Below are positions 5,998-15,332 of a stretch of DNA of 24,207 nt, piece after piece (the stretch's first letter is position 1; each line of letters starts with the position of its first letter). The stretch spans positions 1-24,207 of the forward strand of contig JBOFLG010000168.1 in NCBI GenBank assembly GCA_051657745.1. The letters run 5' to 3'. The notes beneath the pieces are model-generated. The model saw only the letters and a program-made list of their open reading frames with translations, had not been told where the DNA came from and ran no database searches. A program made the position numbers and the translations under genes. Source of the DNA: JBOFLG01 sp051657745. Its GTDB lineage: Bacteria > Actinomycetota > Actinomycetes > Actinomycetales > Dermatophilaceae.

Positions 5998-8554
5998 GGC
6001 CCGACCCATCCCCGGCAGCGTCGACCGTCACGGTGTCGCCGTCGCGAATGTCGCCCGCGAGCAGGGCGCGCGCCAGCCGGTCGCCGACCTCGCGCTGCAC
6101 CAGCCGGCGCAGCGGCCGGGCCCCGAACGCCGGGTCGTAGCCCTGCTCGGCGAGCCAGGCCCGGCCCGTGTCGGTCACCTCGAGGGCGATCCGCCGGTCC
6201 TGCAACCGCGTGGCGAGAGAACGCACCTGGAGGTCGACGATCCGCGCGAGCTCGTCGGTGGAGAGCGCATCGAAGACGACCACCTCGTCGAGCCGGTTCA
6301 CGAACTCCGGTTTGAACGCGGCGCGCACCTCGGCCAGCACCGCCTCGCGCTGATCGTGCGGGTCGAGCGTCGGGTCGACGAGGTACTGCGAGCCCAGGTT
6401 CGAGGTCAGCACCAGGATGACGTTGCGGAAGTCGACGGTGCGGCCCTGGCCGTCGGTGAGGCGGCCGTCATCCAGCACCTGGAGCAGGATGTCGAACGTC
6501 TCCGGGTGCGCCTTCTCGACCTCGTCGAGCAGCACCACCGAGTACGGCCGGCGGCGCACCGCCTCGGTGAGCTGGCCGCCCTCGTCGTAGCCGACGTAGC
6601 CGGGCGGGGCGCCAATCAGCCGGGCCACCGCGTGCCGCTCGGCATACTCGCTCATGTCGATGCGCACCATCGCGCGCTCGTCGTCGAAGAGGAAGTCGGC
6701 GAGCGCCTTGGCCAGTTCGGTCTTCCCGACGCCAGTGGGGCCGAGGAAGAGGAACGACCCGGTGGGCCGGTCAGGGTCGGCGACCCCGGCGCGGGAGCGG
6801 CGCACGGCATCCGAGACCGCCCGCACGGCATCCGCCTGCCCGATCAGCCGCGCTCCGATGAGCGACTCCATGGAGAGCAGCTTCTCGGTCTCGCCCTGGA
6901 GCAGCCGACCGGCCGGGATGCCGGTCCACGCCGAGATGACCTCGGCGATGTCGTCGGCACCGACCCGCTCCTTGACCATGAGGTCGCCCAGGTCGATGGC
7001 CGACTCGGCCTGCTGGGCGGCTTCGATCTCGTTCTCCAGCAACGGAATCTCGCCGTAGAGCAGGCGGGACGCGCCCTCGTAGTCGCCCTCGCGCTGCATC
7101 CGCTCGGCCTGGGTGCGCAGGTCGTCGAGACCGGCCTTGAGCTCGCCAACCCGGTTCAGGCCGGACTTCTCCGCCTCCCAGCGGGCGGTGAGCGCGGCGA
7201 GTTCCTCGCTGGCGTCGGCGAGGTCGGCGCGCAGCCGCGCCAGCCGCTCGACGGACGCCGCGTCGGTCTCCTTGGCCAGGTGCAACTCCTCCATCCGGAA
7301 CCGGTCGACGGCCCGGCGCAGCACGTCGATCTCGACCGGGCTGGAGTCGATCTCCATCCGCAGCCGGGATGCCGCCTCGTCGACCAGGTCGATGGCTTTG
7401 TCGGGCAGCTGCCGGCCGGTGATGTAGCGGTCCGAGAGCGCGGCGGCCGCGACCAGCGCAGCGTCCTCGATCTCGACCTTGTGGTGCGCCTCGTAGCGCT
7501 CCTTCAGGCCACGGAGGATGGCGACGGTGTCCTCGACGCTGGGCTCCCCGACGAACACCTGCTGGAAGCGACGCTCGAGCGCCGGGTCCTTCTCGACGTG
7601 CTCGCGGAACTCGTCGAGAGTGGTGGCGCCGACGAGGCGCAACTCGCCGCGGGCCAGCATCGGCTTGAGCATGTTGCTCGCGTCCATCGCCGACTCACCG
7701 GTGGCGCCCGCACCCACCACGGTGTGCAGCTCGTCGATGAAGGTCACGACCTGGCCGTCGGATGCCGTGATCTCCTCGAGCACGGCCTTGAGCCGCTCCT
7801 CGAACTCGCCGCGGTACTTCGCGCCGGCAACCATCGCGCCGAGGTCGAGGGAAACCAGTCGCTTGTCTCGCAACGATTCCGGCACGTCGCCGTCGACGAT
7901 GCGCTGGGCCAGCCCCTCGACGACCGCGGTCTTGCCGACCCCGGGCTCGCCGATCAGCACCGGGTTGTTCTTCGTCCGCCGGGAGAGCACCTGCACCACC
8001 CGGCGGATCTCGGCATCCCGACCGATCACCGGGTCGAGCCGGCCGGCGCGGGCGGCCTGGGTGAGGTCGGTGCCGTAGGTGGCCAACGCCTCACCGCCCG
8101 CGACCGGCGTCTCGCTGGTGACCTTCCGCCCGCCCCGGAGTTGCTCAATGCGGGCCTCCAGGTCGGCGGCGCCGCGCTTCTCGACGGCGGCGAGGTGGCC
8201 GGTCTCGGCGAGCGCGAGCAGCAGCAGGTCGAGCGCCAGGTGGGTGTCGCCTTTGGCGCGCATCAGCGTGTCGGCCTGCTGGATGACGGCCAGTGCCTCG
8301 CGCCCGAAGGTGGGCGGCTGGGCGGTGGCGCCGCTCGTGGTCGGCAACGCCCGCACCCGGGCATCGGCCTGGGCGAGCACGTGCGCGGCACCGGTCCCGG
8401 CCGCGGCGAGCAGCGCATCGGCGAGCGGCGTGTCAAGCTGCACCGCGGCGCTGGTGAGGTGGTCGGGGATGATCTCGGCGTGGCCGGCGCTCTGCGCCGC
8501 CCGCTGGGCGAGCGCGAGCGCCTCGGCGACCTTGGTGGTGGGGTTCAACTCCAT
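5984..8554 (-). CDS. clpB: ClpB disaggregase (AAA+ ATPase)
   Basis: The 856-residue protein has all ClpB parts: a Clp N-domain (about 1-145), AAA1 with Walker A GEPGVGKT at 202-209 and Walker B FIDELH near 272, and the coiled-coil middle domain (about 400-525). AAA2 follows, with Walker A GPTGVGKT at 605-612, pore loop GYVGYDEGG at 652-660 and Walker B VVLLDEVE at 673-680. The long middle domain and absence of a ClpP-docking IGF loop separate it from ClpA/ClpC. It extracts polypeptides from aggregates together with DnaK/DnaJ/GrpE, encoded 7-11 kb away in this window. A perfect HAIR operator 55 bp upstream of the ATG predicts HspR repression. GAAGG before the ATG serves as ribosome site. Confidence 0.97.
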   Translation of the reverse strand: MELNPTTKVAEALALAQRAAQSAGHAEIIPDHLTSAAVQLDTPLADALLAAAGTGAAHVLAQADARVRALPTTSGATAQPPTFGREALAVIQQADTLMRAKGDTHLALDLLLLALAETGHLAAVEKRGAADLEARIEQLRGGRKVTSETPVAGGEALATYGTDLTQAARAGRLDPVIGRDAEIRRVVQVLSRRTKNNPVLIGEPGVGKTAVVEGLAQRIVDGDVPESLRDKRLVSLDLGAMVAGAKYRGEFEERLKAVLEEITASDGQVVTFIDELHTVVGAGATGESAMDASNMLKPMLARGELRLVGATTLDEFREHVEKDPALERRFQQVFVGEPSVEDTVAILRGLKERYEAHHKVEIEDAALVAAAALSDRYITGRQLPDKAIDLVDEAASRLRMEIDSSPVEIDVLRRAVDRFRMEELHLAKETDAASVERLARLRADLADASEELAALTARWEAEKSGLNRVGELKAGLDDLRTQAERMQREGDYEGASRLLYGEIPLLENEIEAAQQAESAIDLGDLMVKERVGADDIAEVISAWTGIPAGRLLQGETEKLLSMESLIGARLIGQADAVRAVSDAVRRSRAGVADPDRPTGSFLFLGPTGVGKTELAKALADFLFDDERAMVRIDMSEYAERHAVARLIGAPPGYVGYDEGGQLTEAVRRRPYSVVLLDEVEKAHPETFDILLQVLDDGRLTDGQGRTVDFRNVILVLTSNLGSQYLVDPTLDPHDQREAVLAEVRAAFKPEFVNRLDEVVVFDALSTDELARIVDLQVRSLATRLQDRRIALEVTDTGRAWLAEQGYDPAFGARPLRRLVQREVGDRLARALLAGDIRDGDTVTVDAAGDGSGLTLT

Positions 8555-8608
8555 GGCGGACCTTCGGGAACGGGCGGGATGGCGGTCGCACGTGGCAACC
8601 GGAGCGAG

Positions 8609-8629
8609 GTTGAGCCTATTCCGCTCAAC
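8609..8629 (-). promoter_or_regulatory. HAIR operator (HspR site) of clpB
   Basis: GTTGAGC-N7-GCTCAAC is a perfect inverted repeat matching the HAIR consensus CTTGAGT-N7-ACTCAAG in its TTGAG/CTCAA core. A -10-like TAGGCT (8613-8618, minus strand) lies inside it, so bound HspR would block RNA polymerase. Confidence 0.85.
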
Positions 8630-8678
8630 TTCACGGCCGTGATGGTCACACCCGAGAGTGGGTCACTGCCGGCCGTGC

Positions 8679-10277
<1,599 letters not shown>

Positions 10278-10401
10278 CCAGTCCTCCCGGCGGATTGGCG
10301 CACGACCCAATGCGGCCGGATGACGCACGACCCGCCTGGCGTCAGGATATCCCGGAGCGCGCTCACCGACTCCACCGGCGTCGGTGTGGTGCGATAGAGC
10401 G

Positions 10402-11214
10402 GTGACGACCCACGAGACGCCGACATTCCCCACCCGCGCCGACCGGTGGCGGCAGCTCGCGGTCACCGGAGCCGAGGTCTTCTGTGTCGTGGGCACCCTG
10501 GTGGGGGTCGGAGTGCTCGGCACCCGGGTCGAGGAAAGCAGCGGCGGAGCGTTGGCAGCTGATGCCACCCTGCTCGCGCCCGCCGGTCCGGCGTTCTCGA
10601 TCTGGACGCCGATCTACCTCGGGCTGCTGGCCTACACGGTGTGGCAGTGGCTGCCTGCGCAGGCCACCGACCGGCGGCACCGCGCCATCGGCTGGCCGGT
10701 CGCCGCGTCGATGGTGCTCAACGCCACCTGGCTGCTCGTCACCCAACAGGGGTGGATCTGGGCCAGCGTGGCCGTCATGGGCGCCTTGGCTGCCGCGCTC
10801 GGCATCCTGGTGCTGCGGCTCGAGAAGCACCGCTCGTTCGGCCCGGCCGAGACACTCGTCGTCGATGGCACCTTCGGGGTGTATCTCGGGTGGGTGGCGG
10901 TCGCGGCCTGCGCCAACGTCACCGCGGCCTTCGTCGACAGCGGCATCGCCCTGGAGGGCGCCGCCGCCGAGGTCGTGGCAGCGCTCGTCGTCGCGGTGGC
11001 TGCCGCGCTCGGGTGGCAGTTCGCGGTACGGCTGGGCGCACGGTGGGCAGTGGCCGGCGCGATGGCGTGGGGTCTGGTGTGGATCGCGGTCGGGCGGCTC
11101 GCCGACGAGCCCCGTTCGGCGGTCGTCGGCGCGGTAGCACTGGTGGCGGCCGCGGCGGTGCTGCTCCCGGTGGCGCGAGCCCGCCGCGCGGCAGCAACAG
11201 CGGTACGCGGATGA
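10402..11214 (+). CDS. TspO/MBR-like membrane protein
   Basis: From the GTG at 10402 the protein has 270 residues. FSIWTPIYLGLLAYTVWQWL, NATWLLVTQ and a Trp-rich helical pattern match the TspO/MBR (tryptophan-rich sensory protein) family. Classic TspO has five helices in about 160 residues; here roughly eight hydrophobic segments can be counted, so this is the longer actinobacterial type. TspO proteins bind tetrapyrroles and other ligands, but the role of the long form is unknown to me. The stop overlaps the start of the LLM oxidoreductase (ATGA), so the two are co-translated, perhaps as a membrane component and a flavin-linked enzyme. The gene is divergent from the LCP gene. Confidence 0.75.
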   Translation: MTTHETPTFPTRADRWRQLAVTGAEVFCVVGTLVGVGVLGTRVEESSGGALAADATLLAPAGPAFSIWTPIYLGLLAYTVWQWLPAQATDRRHRAIGWPVAASMVLNATWLLVTQQGWIWASVAVMGALAAALGILVLRLEKHRSFGPAETLVVDGTFGVYLGWVAVAACANVTAAFVDSGIALEGAAAEVVAALVVAVAAALGWQFAVRLGARWAVAGAMAWGLVWIAVGRLADEPRSAVVGAVALVAAAAVLLPVARARRAAATAVRG

Positions 11215-12257
11215 CGCCCGGCGCCGTGGGCCCCGCGCCGACGACCGTCCCGCTGCCGGTTTCGGTCGGGGTGGTCCTACGGCCGCAGGTCGACATCGAG
11301 CACCAGCCGGCGCAGGTGCTGGAGGTGGGCGCGGCCGGGTTCGACGAGGTGTGGCTCTGGGAGGACTGCTTCCTCGCCGGTGGCGTCGCCGCATCGGCCA
11401 CCGCACTCGGTGCGAGTGCCACCTCGCAGGTGCGGGTCGGGCTGGGGCTGATGCCGGTTCCGCTGCGCAACCCGGCGCTCGCCGCGATGGAGGTCGCCGC
11501 CCTCGCGCGGCTGCATCCGGGCCGGTTCATACCCGCGTTCGGGCATGGGGTGCTCGACTGGATGGCGCAGGTCGGCGCCCGCGTCGAGTCGCCGATGACG
11601 CTTCTCGAGGAGTACGTGCGAGCGGTCCGAGCCCTCCTCCACGGCGCCGAGGTCACCGTCGACGGCCGGTACGTCCACCTCGACGGCGTGCGGCTCGACC
11701 ACCCACCGGCGCTGGTGCCCCCGGTCCTCATCGGCGGCCGCGGGCCGAAGACCCTCGCCCTCGCCGGCGCGGTCGCCGACGGGGTGGTGCTCGATGCCGG
11801 CACAACGCCGGACGTTCTGCGGCAGGCAATGGCTGCCGTAGGACGGGGACGGGCGGCGCGGGCCACCGGGGACGGCGGCGAGGAGACCGACCTGGGAGCG
11901 CACGGCTCCGGAACGCACGGCTCCGGAACGCACGGCTCCGGAACGCACGGCTCCGGAACGCACGGCTCCGGAACGCACGGCTCGGATGCCGACCCGTTCC
12001 GGGTCGTGGTGTTCCTCCCCGCCGGGATGGACGCCGGCCACGAGCAGCGAGTGCGTGCCGAGGTCGCCGCCGTCGGCATCCCGAGCGGCGTCGAGTCGGT
12101 GGCCGGGGGCGGCATCGACGGGGTGGCCGCGCGGGTGGCCGAACTGGCCGGAGCCGGGGCGACCACGGTCTGCCTCCAGCCCGCCGGGGACGAGCCCGAC
12201 CTGCCCGGCTACCTCGAGGCCGCTGGTGCAGTGGCCCGGCTGGTTCGCGCGGGCTGA
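11211..12257 (+). CDS. LLM-class flavin/F420-dependent oxidoreductase with a His-Gly-Ser-Gly-Thr repeat insert
   Basis: The 348-residue product starts at the ATG overlapping the tspO-like stop. Its TIM-barrel features match the luciferase-like monooxygenase family: a SVGVVLRP first strand, AAGFDEVWLWED, VGLGLMPVPLRNPALAAMEVAAL, HPGRFIPAFGHG, and VPPVLIGGRGPKTLALAG for cofactor phosphate binding. Such enzymes use FMNH2 or F420H2, the latter common in actinobacteria; the substrate cannot be inferred. Residues 230-260 hold five to six copies of Gly-Thr-His-Gly-Ser encoded by a 15-bp minisatellite. They lie before the final strands, where a solvent-exposed loop is expected. The enzyme is probably still functional, because the frame is kept. 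Confidence 0.85.
   Translation: MTPGAVGPAPTTVPLPVSVGVVLRPQVDIEHQPAQVLEVGAAGFDEVWLWEDCFLAGGVAASATALGASATSQVRVGLGLMPVPLRNPALAAMEVAALARLHPGRFIPAFGHGVLDWMAQVGARVESPMTLLEEYVRAVRALLHGAEVTVDGRYVHLDGVRLDHPPALVPPVLIGGRGPKTLALAGAVADGVVLDAGTTPDVLRQAMAAVGRGRAARATGDGGEETDLGAHGSGTHGSGTHGSGTHGSGTHGSGTHGSDADPFRVVVFLPAGMDAGHEQRVRAEVAAVGIPSGVESVAGGGIDGVAARVAELAGAGATTVCLQPAGDEPDLPGYLEAAGAVARLVRAG
11899..11985 (+). repeat. 15-bp minisatellite inside the LLM gene
   Basis: Five identical CGCACGGCTCCGGAA units (11899-11973) plus a partial sixth. The unit length is a multiple of three, giving a pentapeptide repeat with a histidine every five residues. Confidence 0.93.
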
Positions 12258-12267
12258 CCTCCCCGTC

Positions 12268-12337
12268 GCACGTCATCCGCCAACGTCGCTGATCGCTGGT
12301 CGGCACGTCATCCGCCAACGTCGCTGGTCGCTGGTCG
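12268..12337. repeat. Tandem duplication of 35 bp between two convergent genes
   Basis: Copies at 12268-12302 and 12303-12337 differ at one position (A/G). Each carries CGTCATCCG. The end continues as a TCGCTGG run. No obvious intrinsic terminator was seen in this convergent gap. Confidence 0.88.
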
Positions 12338-12348
12338 CTGGTGCGGCG

Positions 12349-13578
12349 TTACCAGAGGCGGCGCTTCTTCAGATAGGCCCGCAACTCTGCGAACGTGCCG
12401 TCATCGGTGCCGTACTGAACGACGGTGCGCGCGGAATCGAGCCACGGCCCGATCGACGGCCGCACCTCCCGGAGCGCGGCATCGAGGTCTCGCTGCTGGA
12501 TCATCCGCACCGTGCCGGTGCGCACCCCGTCGAGCAGGGCGTGTTCTGCAGCGGTGTCACACACATGCGCGAGGTCAGCGCCGGAGAACCCGTCGGTGCC
12601 CTTCGCGAGCCTGCCGATATCGATCCCCTCGATGGGCCGGTCGCTCACGTGGTACGCGAGGATCGCGGCCCGAGCCGGCTCGTCAGGCGGCAGGACGAGC
12701 AGGGTGCGATCGAAGCGGCCGGGCCGGCGCAACGCCGGGTCGAGGTCCCACGGCTGGTTCGTCGCCGCAAGCACAAACACCCCCTCGTTCAGCCCGTCCA
12801 CCCCGTCGAGCTCGATGAGCAGCTGGTTCACCGACGTCCGCATCGCCGAGTTGCGGGTCATCGAGCGCTTCTGGCCGAGCGCGTCGATCTCGTCGAGGAA
12901 CACGACGCACGGCGCGTTGCGGCGGGCCAGTTGGAAGATCTCATGAAGGTTGGCTTCGGAGTTGCCGATGTACATGTCGAGCACGTCATTGATGCCGACC
13001 GGCAGGAAGGCCGCCCCGAGCTCACCGGCGACGGCCCGCGCGATGAAGGTCTTGCCGCACCCGGGCGGGCCGTAGAGGAGCAGCCCGCCCTTGAGCGACT
13101 TGCCGTACAGCCGGCGTAGCTCCGGGTTGCGCATCGGCGCGAGGAACGCTGCGTCGAGTCGGTCCTTGACGGTGTCCATGCCGCCGACGTCGGCCAGGGT
13201 GACCCTCCTCGCGCGCTCGACATCCCAGGCAGGCACGTCCGGCACGGGGTCCCCGGCACCGGACACGAACATCGGCTGGGCGATGTCGCCGAACTGGTCC
13301 TCAGCGCTGCGCCAGTCGAACTCGCCGGATGACGCGAGCGCGGGGGTGGTGGGCGAGGCGTCGTCTCCGGCTGGTGGTGGCGGGCCGAGGGTGCGGGCCA
13401 TCAGTGCCCGTGCGGTGTGATCGCCAGGATCGGCGGCAAGAAGAGTCGCGCAGTGCACCACGGCGTCGCCGCCGCGGCCGGCGTCAACGAGGAGGGTGGC
13501 GAGGTGCCGTCGCAGCGTGGTGTCGTGCGGCGCCGCGTCGACCGCTGCCGACAGACTGGCGATCAGGGCGTCACTCAC
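12349..13578 (-). CDS. AAA ATPase with an N-terminal TPR-like segment
   Basis: The GTG at 13578 gives 409 residues; GGAGGAGCAC precedes it. Residues 1-65 resemble paired TPR helices. One classical AAA module follows: Walker A GPPGCGKT at 170-177, an aromatic pore loop near 203 (MYIGNSEANLHEIF), Walker B VVFLDEIDAL at 225-234, sensor-1 AATN around 271-274, and arginine fingers in LRRPGRFDR (283-291). The layout resembles Cdc48/Vps4/spastin-like single-ring unfoldases. No protease domain is present, so it should remodel or unfold proteins, possibly delivering them elsewhere. It overlaps the TPR-membrane gene by 4 nt (GTGA) and lies three genes downstream of dnaJ. The partner and substrate are unknown. 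Confidence 0.87.
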   Translation of the reverse strand: MSDALIASLSAAVDAAPHDTTLRRHLATLLVDAGRGGDAVVHCATLLAADPGDHTARALMARTLGPPPPAGDDASPTTPALASSGEFDWRSAEDQFGDIAQPMFVSGAGDPVPDVPAWDVERARRVTLADVGGMDTVKDRLDAAFLAPMRNPELRRLYGKSLKGGLLLYGPPGCGKTFIARAVAGELGAAFLPVGINDVLDMYIGNSEANLHEIFQLARRNAPCVVFLDEIDALGQKRSMTRNSAMRTSVNQLLIELDGVDGLNEGVFVLAATNQPWDLDPALRRPGRFDRTLLVLPPDEPARAAILAYHVSDRPIEGIDIGRLAKGTDGFSGADLAHVCDTAAEHALLDGVRTGTVRMIQQRDLDAALREVRPSIGPWLDSARTVVQYGTDDGTFAELRAYLKKRRLW

Positions 13579-14663
13579 GTGCTCCTCCGAGCGCGGATCC
13601 AACTGAGCACGACAGCGACGATCAGCACGAGCAACCCCGAGGGATGCAGCGCGCCGCCCACCCCGGTCGGGGCGATGGCTGCCAGCACCGTGACGACATT
13701 GAGAACGACGAGGAGCGACAGCCAGGCCGCGCCCAGCCGGTCCATCGCGGCCCACGACCGCAGCGCGGGCAGCATCGCGGCGCCGAGCCCGCGCCGCAGG
13801 CGCACGACGACGGCCACCACGACGCCGGCGGCGAGCGCCCCGACCACCCACATCAGCGAGTTCGGCTCGCCACCGTTCCACGACAGGGCCTTGTCCATCA
13901 CGAACCAGAGCGCCCACGAGACCGGGTGCCCGATGAACGGCAGCCGACCGAGCGCGTACCCGATCCCGTCGTGGGACTCGGTGTCACGCGGGTCGTGACG
14001 GAGGATCCTGGCGTGGCCCTCGAGCGACGCGAACGGGGACCAGCCCATCGCCCGAAGGGTGGCGACCTCGCGCTGGGCCTCCGCGTGCTGGGGGTCAAGG
14101 GAGAGCGCATTGTCGAGGTGGTGGCGCGCGGCGCGGCGGTCGCGGGAGCGCACCGAGGTGCGGCCGTTGTACATGTGAGCCTGGGCGAGCAAGACATGGA
14201 CGTCGGGGTCGTCCGGCGCGCGCTCCACCGCCGCAGCCGCTGCCGACCGGGTGCGGGCGATGTCCTGGGTGCGGTTGAGGCCGGCGACGGCGAGCGCGAC
14301 GTGACCGTGCTGTCCGTGCGGGTCGAGCCGCAGCGCCTCGCCGGCCTCCCGTGCCGCGGCATCCTGGCTACCGCTGTGCGTCAGCGCGAGCGAGAGGAGC
14401 ACGTGCGAGTAGGCGGCCTGGGGCCGCAGCCGCACCACCGTCTCGGCGTGCTGCCGGGCTGCCGAGCCGGTACCGACCTGCAGGTGGGCGCGCGCCGCGA
14501 GGGTGTGCGCCTCCGCGTCCTCGGGGTCATGTGCGAGGACCGGCGCAAGCACCACCAGTGCCTCGTCGGTGCGGCCGAGGTCGATGAGCTGGTCGGCCCG
14601 GGCCCGGGCCCGCGCACCGACAGCCGCTCGGTGCGACATCCCGGCGCCGAGGTCCCCGGTCAT
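13575..14663 (-). CDS. TPR protein with C-terminal transmembrane helices
   Basis: The ATG at 14663 gives 362 residues. The first 220 or so residues hold a series of TPR-like helix pairs (ADQLIDLGRTDEALVVLAPV, AEAHTLAARAHLQVG, ALRLDPHGQHGHVALAVAGL, DPDVHVLLAQAHMYNGRT), a protein-protein interaction scaffold. Three hydrophobic helices follow: MWVVGALAAGVVVAVVV, WLSLLVVLNVVTVLAAIA and GLLVLIVAVVLSWI. The TPR part is probably cytoplasmic and membrane-anchored. The start is supported by TAGTCT 7 nt upstream, which suggests a leaderless transcript separate from hspR. Translation is coupled to the AAA ATPase, so the TPR protein may be its membrane adaptor; that is inference. The frame stays open into the upstream repeats, which I do not count as coding. 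Confidence 0.8.
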   Translation of the reverse strand: MTGDLGAGMSHRAAVGARARARADQLIDLGRTDEALVVLAPVLAHDPEDAEAHTLAARAHLQVGTGSAARQHAETVVRLRPQAAYSHVLLSLALTHSGSQDAAAREAGEALRLDPHGQHGHVALAVAGLNRTQDIARTRSAAAAAVERAPDDPDVHVLLAQAHMYNGRTSVRSRDRRAARHHLDNALSLDPQHAEAQREVATLRAMGWSPFASLEGHARILRHDPRDTESHDGIGYALGRLPFIGHPVSWALWFVMDKALSWNGGEPNSLMWVVGALAAGVVVAVVVRLRRGLGAAMLPALRSWAAMDRLGAAWLSLLVVLNVVTVLAAIAPTGVGGALHPSGLLVLIVAVVLSWIRARRST

Positions 14664-14670
14664 GGCGAGC

Positions 14671-14676
14671 AGACTA
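14671..14676 (-). promoter_or_regulatory. Candidate -10 box of a leaderless promoter for the TPR/AAA pair
   Basis: TAGTCT (minus strand) is followed by 7 nt and the ATG at 14663, with no Shine-Dalgarno sequence. It implies that the pair can be transcribed independently of the dnaK operon. Confidence 0.4.
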
Positions 14677-14717
14677 GGGCCGGGGAGGCGACCCACGAGG
14701 GCGATTCGACAGGCAGG

Positions 14718-14904
14718 GCTCAGCGACCAGGGCTCAGCGACCAGGGCGCCACACGACAAGTGCCTGGGACCGGGGCTCAGCGACCAGGGCGCCACACGAC
14801 CAGGGCTCAGCGACCAGGGCGCCACACGACCAGGGCTCAGCGACCGGGGCTCAGCGACTAGGGCTCAGCGACCGGGGCGCCACACGACCAGTGCCTGGGA
14901 CCGG
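14718..14904. repeat. Composite tandem repeat derived from the 3' end of hspR
   Basis: About 187 bp is built from two modules: A, GCTCAGCGACCAGG (14 bp), and B, GCGCCACACGACCAGG (16 bp), plus two long B copies ending in GTGCCTGGGACCGG. The A-B pair makes a 30-bp unit. The rightmost modules are the last codons and stop of hspR itself, and the copies downstream of the stop repeat the same codons. Confidence 0.93.
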
Positions 14905-15332
14905 TCGGCGCGGGGCCGCTCGCCGAGCCGGGCGGCATACACGTCCCCGCCGGGCGTCACCGAAAAAACCCTGGCCACCTGGCCCTGGGCCCACGCCCCG
15001 GCTGCCGCGCGCAGCACCTCGACCTCCGCGGTCACCTCGTCCAGTTCCGTCCGCAGCGCGGCGACCTGGTTCTGGAGCTCGAGGATGCGGGCGACCCCGG
15101 CGAGTGAGACGCCGTCCTCCTGGGAGAGCTGCTGCACCTGGCGGAGCAGCGAGACATCGCGCGGCGAGTAGCGTCGGCCGCCCCCACGAGTGCGCGACGG
15201 CGTGACCAGCCCGAGCCGGTCGTACTGACGCAACGTCTGCGCGTGCATGCCGGCGAGGTCGGCGGCGACCGAGATGACGAACAGCGGCGTGTCGTCGTCG
15301 GAGCCGACCCGCGAACCGCGACCGGGCGTCAT
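14865..15332 (-). CDS. hspR: HspR heat-shock repressor (MerR family)
   Basis: The 155-residue protein contains FVISVAADLAGMHAQTLRQY and DRLGLVTPSRTRGGGRRYSP, the MerR-type winged helix-turn-helix in the exact form seen in HspR. A dimerisation coiled coil follows (LQNQVAALRTELDEVTAEVEVL). HspR binds HAIR inverted repeats and represses dnaK operons and clpB, with DnaK acting as co-repressor in Streptomyces. The ATG overlaps the dnaJ stop (ATGA). HAIR sites are visible upstream of dnaK and clpB here, so targets and repressor share the window. The last ten codons (QALVVWRPGR and stop) have been copied repeatedly downstream of the gene, forming the repeat tract. Confidence 0.95.
   Translation of the reverse strand: MTPGRGSRVGSDDDTPLFVISVAADLAGMHAQTLRQYDRLGLVTPSRTRGGGRRYSPRDVSLLRQVQQLSQEDGVSLAGVARILELQNQVAALRTELDEVTAEVEVLRAAAGAWAQGQVARVFSVTPGGDVYAARLGERPRADRSQALVVWRPGR

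Noticed and set aside
12349..13917. A 522-residue form of the AAA ATPase
   Set aside because: Its extra N-terminus is Arg-rich shadow sequence over the TPR gene. The GTG at 13578 has GGAGGAGCAC upstream and overlaps the previous stop.
14664..14825. N-terminal extension of the TPR protein through the repeats (APWSLSPG units)
   Set aside because: The frame is open only because the 30-bp unit is a multiple of three. The ATG at 14663 has a promoter-like box at the right distance and the TPR domain starts soon after it.
14718..14904. CRISPR array
   Set aside because: Modules are 14-16 bp with no unique spacers, adjoin each other directly, and derive from hspR codons. No cas genes are present.
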